Source of the DNA: Lachnospiraceae bacterium
GTDB lineage: Bacteria; Bacillota; Clostridia; Lachnospirales; Lachnospiraceae
NCBI GenBank assembly: GCA_024695205.1
Contig: JAILIQ010000294.1
Location: 1-37,830, forward strand
Length of the DNA: 37,830 nt
Direction: 5' to 3'
In this document: piece by piece, positions 16,053 through 22,511 of the stretch
How the letters are laid out: every line of letters begins with the position of its first letter
Numbering within the stretch: position 1 is the stretch's first letter
Translations under genes and position numbers: made by a program
Notes under the pieces: generated by a model
Seen by the model: the letters and a program-made list of their open reading frames with translations, nothing else
Told to the model about the DNA's origin: nothing
Databases searched by the model: none

Positions 16053-16112
16053 GCATGATCAGAGATGCGTGCGTGCGTATGAATTATAATTCATCTCGGT
16101 CATGCTCGTAAA
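16053..16112 (-). promoter_or_regulatory. Promoter with nested dyad operator upstream of the surface-protein remnant
   Basis: TTTACG (16112-16107), an 18-base spacer and TATAAT (16088-16083) on the minus strand. A 16-bp perfect palindrome ATGAATTATAATTCAT (16079-16094) is centred on the -10. Outside it GAGATG/CATCTC (16062-16067/16092-16097) and GCATGA/TCATGC (16053-16058/16100-16105) form further nested arms. It looks like a repressor operator. Confidence 0.5.
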
Positions 16113-16245
16113 CCCCTTTTATAAAAGGCAGATATTTATTGACTGTTATGTATATTATCGAGGGTTTGTAGTACTGAGAGAGATTTGGAATGCCTATACT
16201 GGTTCAAAAAGCAAGGATTTTTTTTAGACAGTTTACAACCTTGGA

Positions 16246-16282
16246 GCCAAAAGTGGCGGTCCCAATTGACTCCAATTGACTC
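16246..16282. repeat. Dispersed repeat, variant copy
   Basis: Read on the minus strand: GAGTCAATTGGAGTCAATTG followed by GGACCGCCACTTTTGGCTC. The GAGTCAATTG unit is doubled. It lies in the 3' flank of the retropepsin-like gene. Confidence 0.6.
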
Positions 16283-16306
16283 GGGACTACCGATACTATA
16301 TTGTGA

Positions 16307-16858
16307 TCACCCTTCATCCGTAAATACAGTAATGCCACTTATGAATATTTCATCTTCCGAAAGATCCAGAGATTCTAACAAGGAATCGCCCAAAACATTT
16401 TTTTCAATAGTCTCTCCGGGAATACATACCACTGGACGGTCATGTTCAGGGTATATTTCTAAATGCTTATCGTTTGCTTTATCGAATATCCGATATGACG
16501 ATCCATGAAATATAAGTGAACTGAGAATCATATTAAATGACGTAATCTGAGGATCATCAGCCACTGCTATGAGCAGATTCTTTACTATATACCTTCCCTC
16601 ACCGTTTTGGTCTTCCAGAACAAACTCAGGTATTTTCCATATATCTCTCTTTTTATAAGAAATTCCTCCGAATCCGGAAATCGTAGTGCGATAATTCGTT
16701 TTTACAGCAGTGGGATAACAGGTTCTCAGAATGAATAACGGCAAACACCAGACAGAAACCAACGCCCCGGTATCTATGAGACAGTCTAGTTTCCCTGCTG
16801 AACTATCCAACGGTATAGTAGGTCTTTTTTTACTTTTATTCAGATTTATTCGAATCAC
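16307..16858 (-). CDS. Retropepsin-like aspartyl protease domain protein
   Basis: A protein of about 184 aa with a retropepsin signature: 'LDCLIDTGALVSV' contains the Asp-Thr-Gly catalytic triad, followed by 'TTISGFGG' and a later 'FNMILSSLIFHG' flap-like/C-terminal segment. A single DTG copy means it would act as a dimer, as retroviral proteases do. The GTG at 16858 is chosen because GGTGGA lies five bases before it and it begins one base after the stop of the upstream gene. The ATG at 16906 would overlap that gene by 47 bases. Substrate and role are unknown. It is probably co-translated with the 92-aa protein upstream. Confidence 0.65.
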   Translation of the reverse strand: MIRINLNKSKKRPTIPLDSSAGKLDCLIDTGALVSVWCLPLFILRTCYPTAVKTNYRTTISGFGGISYKKRDIWKIPEFVLEDQNGEGRYIVKNLLIAVADDPQITSFNMILSSLIFHGSSYRIFDKANDKHLEIYPEHDRPVVCIPGETIEKNVLGDSLLESLDLSEDEIFISGITVFTDEG

Positions 16859-16859
16859 C

Positions 16860-17138
16860 TTATTCCACCCACAATATATTTCCGGGTAACTCAGTAGTTC
16901 TACCAAGATACCCCTTTTTGTTCTTATCAGTCAGGATATCCTCTACCATAGCAAACTCCGGTTCCCTGCATACTACCCTCAATATACCACCTATAACATT
17001 GCTGGTATCATCAATCTTATAATCTGTTATATAAACCCATCTGTTAGGATACCGCTTTACAATATCTGACCAATTCATCCACGTTCCCAGATTAGCATTA
17101 TCTATCATATCTGCCGGGCGTTCTACCTGTTCTGTCAT
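16860..17138 (-). CDS. Small uncharacterised protein paired with the retropepsin-like gene
   Basis: A 92-aa soluble protein (MTEQVERPADMIDNANLGTW...). The middle reads 'WVYITDYKIDDTSNVIGGIL' and then 'REPEFAMVEDI', like a small beta-barrel with a C-terminal 'LPGNILWVE'. The ATG at 17138 has GGAGGTAAGATT upstream; the frame to 17165 has no site. It starts an apparent two-gene operon driven by the promoter at 17192-17220. No family was recognised. A substrate or regulator role for the adjacent protease is an inference from the tight pairing. Confidence 0.65.
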   Translation of the reverse strand: MTEQVERPADMIDNANLGTWMNWSDIVKRYPNRWVYITDYKIDDTSNVIGGILRVVCREPEFAMVEDILTDKNKKGYLGRTTELPGNILWVE

Positions 17139-17191
17139 AATCTTACCTCCGCATCTTTCAAACATCGGTTTCGACTGCCTGTGACACCATT

Positions 17192-17220
17192 ATCATACCA
17201 TTTTAAGCGTTATTTTTCAA
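17192..17220 (-). promoter_or_regulatory. Promoter of the retropepsin-like gene pair
   Basis: TTGAAA (17220-17215), 17 bases, TATGAT (17197-17192) on the minus strand, about 55 bases before the ATG at 17138. Confidence 0.65.
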
Positions 17221-17240
17221 TCAGCGCATACCCTTCAGAA

Positions 17241-17292
17241 GAGTCAAAAGGGCCGGTTCCAATTGACTCCCAATTGGCTCCCAATTGGCTCT
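17241..17292. repeat. Dispersed repeat, extended copy
   Basis: GAGTCAAAAGGGCCGGTTCC followed by AATTGACTC and two further CCAATTGGCTC units. The tail shows local tandem duplication of a 12-bp CCAATTGgCTC-type module. It sits between the two divergent promoters. Confidence 0.65.
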
Positions 17293-17316
17293 GTAGAACC
17301 AACCGGAACAGAGGGA

Positions 17317-17345
17317 TTGACAAAACCTATAAGCAGATATAAGAT
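17317..17345 (+). promoter_or_regulatory. Promoter of the AAA ATPase gene overlapping the 29-bp repeats
   Basis: TTGACA (17317-17322), 17 bases, TAAGAT (17340-17345). The spacer and -10 lie inside repeat unit 1, so a protein bound to the repeats would control this promoter. Confidence 0.55.
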
Positions 17346-17400
17346 ATTTTCAAACCTATAAGCAGATATAAGATATTTCAGAACCTATAAGCAGATATAA
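17324..17400 (+). repeat. Three direct repeats with exact 29-bp period
   Basis: AACCTATAAGCAGATATAA occurs at 17324, 17353 and 17382. Units 1 and 2 continue with GATATTT and a variable 3-base linker. The spacing is exactly 29 bp, close to three helical turns, so a bound protein would line up on one face. It looks like an iteron/operator array. Confidence 0.9.
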
Positions 17401-17443
17401 TTCAGTTCCCTTTTGGCACTATTAGCCCGCAGAAGGAGATACC

Positions 17444-18487
17444 ATGAACAATAATCCCTTTACCACCATATTCGGCATCGAGCCGCAATCCTTAATACCA
17501 AGAAAAGAAGAATACAATAAGATTACGGGGGAATTTGAAAGCGAAGTGCCTGTCTCACCCGGTTATGTCATAACCGGAGTGCGCGGCTGCGGAAAAACAG
17601 TCCTGATGACCTCCATACAAAATCATTTCACAAAATCGGATAACTGGTACGTTCTGCGTCTGAACCCGGATCTTGACCTTTTTTCCTCGGCCATAAGCCA
17701 ACTTGGAGAATACCTTCCTTTGAAGGAGGAACGGATCACCGGAGCAAATGCTTCGATTGCCGGATTTGGAGGAGGCATTGCCCTGCGTTCATTTTCGGAT
17801 AACGAAACTATCCTTCGTAAAATGTTAAAAGAAGCGGATAAAAGAAAAAAGAGGGTTCTGGTTGCCATAGATGAAGCTTCCGGCACTAAAAATATCAAAG
17901 CATTTGCCCATTCCTATCAGGCCTTCATCGGCGAGAAGCTTCCCGTTTTTTTATTAATGACGGCATTGCCGGAAAATTTCAGCGCACTTTCCAATTCCAA
18001 AAACGCCACATTTCTCCGGCGCCTCCCGAAAATAAAACTTTCGGGACTGAGCAATATCTTAGTCGAAGAAAAATACCGCAGTGTATTATCGGTCACGGAA
18101 GAGAAAGCTGTCGCGCTCTCAAAACTCGTCATGGGCTACCCATATGCTTTCCAGCTGCTGGGATCGCTTTTATGGGATGCCCAAAAAGACGTTGTCGATA
18201 AGGATCTCCTTAACATGCTTGATTCCATGCTCTGTGAAGGCTCTTATCAGGCTATCTGGGAGCACCTGACAGAAAAAGAAAAGCTGGTTGTCCGGGCAAT
18301 TTCTCATAGCACAACCATGTCTGTCAGGGAAATCCGCAGCGCATTGCAGATGGAATCCAACCAGTTCTCCCCTTACCGTGAAAATCTGAGCGAAAACGGC
18401 TTGATCAACACCGACACCTACGGGAAGATCTCGTTTTCCCTTCCCCGCTTTAAAGAATTCGTTATCCGCATGGAGAAATACATGTGA
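17444..18487 (+). CDS. AAA/STAND-type ATPase with C-terminal winged helix
   Basis: A 347-aa protein with Walker A 'GVRGCGKT' (about residues 46-53), Walker B 'VLVAIDEA' near 138-145, a sensor-like 'LLMTALPE', and a C-terminal region that reads as a winged helix ('LTEKEKLVVRAISHSTTMSVREIRSAL...ENGLINTDTYGKISF'). The overall plan is like archaeal Orc1/Cdc6-type or STAND ATPases common in Lachnospiraceae. The ATG at 17444 has AGAAGGAG upstream. Three 29-bp repeats in its promoter are the natural candidates for autoregulatory binding by the winged helix. Function is unknown: DNA binding, stress or defence roles are all possible. Confidence 0.8.
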   Translation: MNNNPFTTIFGIEPQSLIPRKEEYNKITGEFESEVPVSPGYVITGVRGCGKTVLMTSIQNHFTKSDNWYVLRLNPDLDLFSSAISQLGEYLPLKEERITGANASIAGFGGGIALRSFSDNETILRKMLKEADKRKKRVLVAIDEASGTKNIKAFAHSYQAFIGEKLPVFLLMTALPENFSALSNSKNATFLRRLPKIKLSGLSNILVEEKYRSVLSVTEEKAVALSKLVMGYPYAFQLLGSLLWDAQKDVVDKDLLNMLDSMLCEGSYQAIWEHLTEKEKLVVRAISHSTTMSVREIRSALQMESNQFSPYRENLSENGLINTDTYGKISFSLPRFKEFVIRMEKYM

Positions 18488-18494
18488 ACACCGC

Positions 18495-18555
18495 CGCACG
18501 GCGTGGGGCACAGGATTGCTGTATTCAGGGAGACAAAACATTCCGTGCGCTTTTT
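18495..18555 (+). terminator. Possible long-loop terminator after the AAA ATPase gene
   Basis: CGCACGG (18495-18501) pairs with CCGTGCG (18543-18549), followed by CTTTTT. The loop of 41 bases is long for an intrinsic terminator. Confidence 0.3.
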
Positions 18556-18579
18556 CATCGCCTGCTTTTTTGGTGAAAA

Positions 18580-18606
18580 TGAGTCAGAAAGAAAGCGTCA
18601 GAGCGC
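18580..18606. repeat. Degenerate half copy of the dispersed repeat
   Basis: TGAGTCAGAAAGAA matches the inverse of the 31-bp element at 3707-3737 for the first 14 bases, then diverges (AGCGTCAGAGCG). It lies between the two ATPase genes. Confidence 0.5.
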
Positions 18607-18664
18607 CCCGGGCAAAGACGTCATTAAAAATGTGGAGATTTGCAAAATGACGTCCATAAAAATG

Positions 18665-18693
18665 TTGCAGTCCTCCTTTTTTAGTACTATAAT
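18665..18693 (+). promoter_or_regulatory. Promoter of the DUF4143 ATPase gene
   Basis: TTGCAG (18665-18670), 17 bases, TATAAT (18688-18693). A 12-bp direct repeat TTGAAGGAAAAG (two adjacent copies, about 18719-18742) follows in the leader. Confidence 0.55.
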
Positions 18694-18779
18694 TATTGGG
18701 AAGGTTATATTGCGCTGAATTGAAGGAAAAGTTGAAGGAAAAGTTGGGCTGAATTTGATATCTTAAGGAGCTTATGCAC

Positions 18780-20069
18780 ATGGAGAGAAAGATACTGGAG
18801 CGCCTGGAAAAGTGGAAAAACAGGGAGGACCGTAAACCTCTTTTGCTGGAGGGCGCAAGACAGGTTGGAAAAACATGGGTAGCAAAAGAGTTCGGTTCAA
18901 GATTTTATTCCCAGATCGCATATATCAACTTTGATAAGGAAAAATCACTAAAGGATGTATTTGCAAGGTCATTGTCCCCCGATATGCTGATATCCTCCAT
19001 AAGCGCAGTTCTCGGGCAAAGGATCGATCCGGAGAATACGCTCCTGATCTTTGACGAAGTCCAGGAAGAACCACGCGCGCTGACGTCCCTTAAGTATTTT
19101 TGTGAGGATGCTCCGCAGTATAATATTATTGCCACAGGTTCTTTTATGGGAATAGCGCTGCACCAGGGAACTTCTTTCCCTGTTGGTAAGGTACAGCTGG
19201 AGAAAATGTATCCCCTGTCATTTACCGAGTTCCTTGAAGCCATGGGACATAAACAGATGGCGGATATTCTTGGATCGGGGGATGTTGAAGCGATAACTTC
19301 ACTGAAAGAAACATATAAGGATTATCTCAGAATGTATTATGTTGTCGGAGGGATGCCGGAAGCAGTAAAGTCGTTTGCTGCCAACAGAGATTACAACATT
19401 GCAAGAGATATCCAAAACGAGATAATCGAATTGTATCGGCATGATTTTTCAAAGCATGCGCCGGTAACCATGATACCCAGACTGAATCAGGTATGGGATT
19501 CAATACCTGCCCAGCTGTCCAGGGAAAATCGAAAATTTATGTATGGGCAAATCGCAAAAGGGTCCAGAGCAAAAGATTTTGAGGCGGCGATCACGTGGCT
19601 GTCAGATTGCGGACTGATCCATCTTGTTCACAGGGTCAGCAAGCCCGGCATGCCGCTAAAGTCGTATTCAGAGATGTCGGCATTTAAGATTTTTCTAAAT
19701 GATGTAGGATTACTTGGGGCTTTAGGAGAGCTGGAGGTCAGGGCAGTAGTGGAAGGAAGCCGTATCTTCGAAGAATTTAAAGGCGCAATGACTGAGCAAT
19801 ATGTCCTTCAGCAGCTTATAAGTGAGATGAAGCTGACACCATATTACTATTCGACTGAGAACTCCCGTGGAGAAATAGATTTTCTGATACAAAAGGACGG
19901 GAAGATACTCCCCATTGAAGTAAAAGCGGAAGAAAATCTGCAGGCGAAGAGCCTTAAGGCTTTTACCGGGAAGTTTGATATGCATGGTATCAGAATATCC
20001 ATGTCGGATTATCGTGAACAGGATTGGCTGACAAATTATCCTTTATATGCATTCGCAAAGCTTCTATAA
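18780..20069 (+). CDS. AAA ATPase with DUF4143 domain (COG1373)
   Basis: A 429-aa protein: 'MERKILERLEKWKNREDRKP', Walker A 'GARQVGKT', Walker B 'TLLIFDEVQ', and sensor 'NIIATGS'. A DUF4143 C-terminal half follows with a PD-(D/E)XK-like pattern ('GEIDFLIQKDG...LPIEVKA', near residues 360-385). The family is widespread in Bacteroidota, Bacillota and archaea, with no settled function. Complete family length and an intact frame suggest it is active. The ATG at 18780 is nine bases after AAGGAG; the ATG at 18774 is too close to that site. A dispersed repeat begins two bases after the stop. Confidence 0.88.
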   Translation: MERKILERLEKWKNREDRKPLLLEGARQVGKTWVAKEFGSRFYSQIAYINFDKEKSLKDVFARSLSPDMLISSISAVLGQRIDPENTLLIFDEVQEEPRALTSLKYFCEDAPQYNIIATGSFMGIALHQGTSFPVGKVQLEKMYPLSFTEFLEAMGHKQMADILGSGDVEAITSLKETYKDYLRMYYVVGGMPEAVKSFAANRDYNIARDIQNEIIELYRHDFSKHAPVTMIPRLNQVWDSIPAQLSRENRKFMYGQIAKGSRAKDFEAAITWLSDCGLIHLVHRVSKPGMPLKSYSEMSAFKIFLNDVGLLGALGELEVRAVVEGSRIFEEFKGAMTEQYVLQQLISEMKLTPYYYSTENSRGEIDFLIQKDGKILPIEVKAEENLQAKSLKAFTGKFDMHGIRISMSDYREQDWLTNYPLYAFAKLL

Positions 20070-20071
20070 GC

Positions 20072-20096
20072 TGAGTCAAAAGGGACGGTTCGAGAC
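20072..20096. repeat. Dispersed repeat copy after the DUF4143 gene
   Basis: TGAGTCAAAAGGGACGGTTC followed by GAGAC, two bases after the TAA stop. It has the core but no closing TGACTCA. Confidence 0.75.
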
Positions 20097-20169
20097 CTAA
20101 TTGTTTCCCTGTTCAGCTTCTTCTCTCTGTGGTACAATACCTGTATCATTTCCGAAAGGGGGTTTTTCT

Positions 20170-20829
20170 ATAAACAGACTTTACAATACGATAAAAGCTG
20201 GTATAACCATAGCTGCTCCTGCTCTGGATTTATCCGGCTGTGCAATTCCCGTATACCAGATGCAGACAGTATCACAGGCGGTGCAGCCTGCCGTGGCAGT
20301 GGAAAGTAACGGATCCACATCAGAAGCGGATCGGTCGGCGGAACTGGTAGCGGACATCCCGACCACGCAGGCATTTCTGGAGGAACCCGTAAGCGATGCT
20401 GATATACAAGCAATTCTGACTGCGGGGATCAACTCACCCAGCGCCATGAACAGCCAGCCCTGACACTTTTGTGCAGTCACGGATCCTGCGGTTTTACAGC
20501 AGATAGCGGACGGCATGAGTAAGGGAATGCCTCCGGGAGGCAAGCCTCCTGTCGGAGGGCCGGACGGCAAGGATGCGCCAAAACCGCCTGCACCCGGTGG
20601 CAGCGGACCAAAAGCCGGGATCGCGGATGCCCCTCTTGCCATCATCATCTCCTGCGCAGAGGGCAATGAATTCGATGCTGGTCTTGCCTGCCAGACAATG
20701 TCCGTTGAGGCGCAGCTTTTAGGTTACGGAACCAAGATCATTTCCTCGCCAACGATCGCGCTTAACGGGGAAAAACAGGCGGAATACAAAGATAAGCTGA
20801 AAAAGAGTCAAAAGAACCGTCGCAATTAA
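20170..20829 (+). pseudogene. Nitroreductase-family lipoprotein pseudogene
   Basis: The frame encodes a lipoprotein signal (NRLYNTIKAGITIAAPALDL with lipobox LSGC, about residues 20-24). A nitroreductase-like domain follows: 'TTQAFLEEPVSDADIQAIL', 'SPSAMNSQP', 'HFCAVTD', 'DAPLAIIISC', 'AQLLGYGTKIISSP'. Three lesions are visible. The expected start after AAGGGGG is ATA (20170-20172) instead of ATG. The Trp of the NSQPW motif is a TGA stop (20461-20463). The C-terminus is replaced at about 20805 by a dispersed repeat, ending 'KKSQKNRRN'. The frame is otherwise continuous across the stop, so decay is recent. Trp recoding of UGA is not supported elsewhere in the window. Confidence 0.85.
20805..20827. 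repeat. Dispersed repeat copy at the broken end of the nitroreductase
   Basis: GAGTCAAAAGAACCGTCGCA followed by ATT matches the inverse orientation of the 3707-3737 copy with few changes. It supplies the stop codon of the pseudogene frame at 20827-20829. Confidence 0.7.
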
Positions 20830-20871
20830 CAGATAAGACCATTGACGGGTAAATCAGGAAAGGATATTACT

Positions 20872-21858
20872 ATGGCAATAAAAATTGGTATTTTAGGATA
20901 CGGCAATCTCGGCAGGGGCGTGGAAAGCGCTGTCAGACAGAATGAGGATATGGAGCTCTTTGCGGTCTTTACCCGAAGGGATCCGGCTTCGGTGAAGCTT
21001 TTTACGGAAAATATCCCGGTATATCCTGTTTCGGATATCCTGAATTATAAGAACGATATAGATGTGCTGGTTATCTGCGGAGGTTCGGCAACGGATCTGC
21101 CGGAGATGACTCCCGCATACGCAAAGGATTTTAATGTCATTGATTCCTTTGATACGCATGCCAGAATACCGGAGCATTTTGAAAACGTGGACAAAGCCGC
21201 AAAAGAGGGCGGAAAGATCGCCATGATCTCCGTAGGCTGGGATCCGGGGATGTTTTCCTTAAACAGGGCTGTCGCCGAAGCCATACTTCCGGAGGGAAAG
21301 GATTATACCTTTTGGGGAAAGGGCGTGAGCCAGGGGCATTCCGATGCCATCAGAAGGATAGAGGGCGTGATCGATGCCAGACAGTATACGATCCCGGTTG
21401 AGGAGGCCTTAAAGGAGGTCAGAAGCGGCAGCAATCCGGAGCTTACCACAAGACAGAAGCACACAAGGGAGTGCTTTGTGGTGGCAGAGGAAGGCGCCGA
21501 CCGGGAAAGGATCAAAACAGAGATCGTAACCATGCCGAACTACTTTGCGGATTACGATACCACCGTCCATTTTATCAGCAAAGAAGAGCTTGATAGAGAC
21601 CATAAGGGCATCCCACACGGCGGTTTTGTGATAAGAAGCGGGGTTACGGGAATGAACAGAGAAAACAGGCACGTGATCGAGTACAGCCTAAAGCTTGACT
21701 CCAATCCCGAATTTACTTCGAGCGTTCTTATTGCTTATGCGAGGGCCGCTTACAGAATGAACAGGGAAGGCATGTCAGGATGCAAAACGGTGTTTGACGT
21801 AGCCCCCGTTTATCTGAGCCCGAAGGATCCGGCATGGCTGAGGGCCCATGCCCTGTAG
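20872..21858 (+). CDS. ddh: meso-Diaminopimelate D-dehydrogenase
   Basis: A 328-aa NADP(H)-dependent enzyme that converts tetrahydrodipicolinate plus ammonia to meso-diaminopimelate in one step, for lysine and peptidoglycan synthesis. The Rossmann start 'IKIGILGYGNLGRGVE' and family patterns 'FTRRDP', 'VIDSFDTHA', 'SVGWDPGMFSLNR', 'WGKGVSQGHSDAIRRI', 'RECFV' and 'SVLIAYARAAYRM' are all present. The ATG at 20872 has AGGAAAGGA seven bases upstream; the ATG/in-frame start at 20842 is less likely. The gene is followed by a strong terminator and appears monocistronic. Confidence 0.95.
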   Translation: MAIKIGILGYGNLGRGVESAVRQNEDMELFAVFTRRDPASVKLFTENIPVYPVSDILNYKNDIDVLVICGGSATDLPEMTPAYAKDFNVIDSFDTHARIPEHFENVDKAAKEGGKIAMISVGWDPGMFSLNRAVAEAILPEGKDYTFWGKGVSQGHSDAIRRIEGVIDARQYTIPVEEALKEVRSGSNPELTTRQKHTRECFVVAEEGADRERIKTEIVTMPNYFADYDTTVHFISKEELDRDHKGIPHGGFVIRSGVTGMNRENRHVIEYSLKLDSNPEFTSSVLIAYARAAYRMNREGMSGCKTVFDVAPVYLSPKDPAWLRAHAL

Positions 21859-21871
21859 GCTTTCGGGATTG

Positions 21872-21888
21872 GATCAAAAGGAACGGTG
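21872..21888. repeat. Weak remnant of the dispersed repeat after ddh
   Basis: GATCAAAAGGAACGGTG resembles the core GAGTCAAAAGGGACGGTTC with several changes. It lies just before the terminator. Confidence 0.35.
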
Positions 21889-21894
21889 AAAAAT

Positions 21895-21929
21895 AGCCGA
21901 ACGCATTTCTCCTACGTTCGGCTGTTTTT
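21895..21929 (+). terminator. Intrinsic terminator of ddh
   Basis: AGCCGAACG (21895-21903) and CGTTCGGCT (21915-21923) form a 9-bp stem followed by GTTTTT. Confidence 0.9.
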
Positions 21930-21971
21930 GTCGGTTTAAAGCTGATGATTTGGATATGAGCCTGCTGTCTA

Positions 21972-22244
21972 TCAAAGAAATTCAACTATTTCCCACTTTC
22001 CCTGACCGACAAGAGCGATCATTACCCTTGTTCCGGGTTCGAGCAGCGGTCCTGCCGACGGAGAATAGGAAGCAATCGCTTCGGGACCGGCATCGCGTTT
22101 CACTACGTATCTGTTATTCTCATAATGTTCAAACGGCCCTACTACTGTCCCCGGTTCCGTCCGGTATCCATCCAGATCATCTTCACCACCGGCTGCCTTT
22201 CTCATCATCTCATCACTGAGTTCCATGTTCTTATCATCCGCCAT
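21972..22244 (-). CDS. 90-aa protein with double-glycine-leader-like N-terminus
   Basis: The N-terminus 'MADDKNMELSDEMMRKAAGG' matches the ELSDxELxxVxGG pattern of leader peptides cleaved by peptidase-containing ABC exporters. The remaining 70 residues ('EDDLDGYRTEPGTVVGPFEH...LEPGTRVMIALVGQGKWEIVEFL') have no Cys and look like a small beta-barrel. CAAAGGAGGATAATACG gives a near-perfect ribosome binding site for the ATG at 22244. It could be an exported peptide or bacteriocin-like product, or a small cytosolic protein that only resembles one. No exporter or modification enzyme is adjacent. Confidence 0.7.
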   Translation of the reverse strand: MADDKNMELSDEMMRKAAGGEDDLDGYRTEPGTVVGPFEHYENNRYVVKRDAGPEAIASYSPSAGPLLEPGTRVMIALVGQGKWEIVEFL

Positions 22245-22303
22245 CGTATTATCCTCCTTTGTTCCCGTCCTGTTATCAGAACGTTTTTTTTGTTCTTTGC
22301 CTT

Positions 22304-22333
22304 ATTATACGATGAGGGATCTTTGTGTGTCAC
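22304..22333 (-). promoter_or_regulatory. Promoter of the double-glycine-leader-like gene
   Basis: GTGACA (22333-22328), 18 bases, TATAAT (22309-22304) on the minus strand, about 60 bases before the ATG at 22244. Confidence 0.65.
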
Positions 22334-22394
22334 AAGTATTGCGTAACCGGTCGTTTTTTGTGTCTATCCGGTAATCCGGCAACAGACTTTTCCC

Positions 22395-22437
22395 GTACTG
22401 CCTTTCGCACCTTAAGCATATCGCTCACATCTCCCTG
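22395..22437 (-). pseudogene. Relic of a GNAT gene start
   Basis: This 43-bp stretch matches 31144-31186 at 40 of 43 positions. It contains the same leader, the ATG (22419-22417) and codons for M-L-K-V-R-K-A-V. After these codons the frame diverges and soon stops, so it is the stump of a second copy of the acetyltransferase gene. Confidence 0.7.
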
Positions 22438-22469
22438 ATCCCTGTCATATTCTTTCGCTTTCTATGTCC

Positions 22470-22511
22470 GCCGTCCCCACTGACTCATCGAACTGTCCCC
22501 ACTGACTCACC
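22470..22511. repeat. Double copy of the dispersed repeat at the 3' end of the serine hydrolase gene
   Basis: On the minus strand TGAGTCAGTGGGGACAGTTC is followed, after GA, by TGAGTCAGTGGGGACGG. The first copy encodes the last residues (ESVGTVR) of the hydrolase. The TGA of the second TGAGTCA is its stop codon. Confidence 0.8.

Noticed and set aside
15977-16112. c-di-GMP (GEMM) riboswitch upstream of the surface-protein remnant
   Set aside because: The leader contains CACGCAC-like runs but not the GEMM GGCAAA, GGACGCAAAGCC or tetraloop-receptor motifs in order.
17241-17400. CRISPR array
   Set aside because: There are only three repeats with 10-base linkers and no spacers of normal length; the structure is a direct-repeat operator array.
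20461-20463. In-frame TGA read as Trp or selenocysteine in the nitroreductase
   Set aside because: The same gene has a lost start codon and a truncated end, and no other gene in the window uses internal TGA, so a nonsense mutation is simpler.
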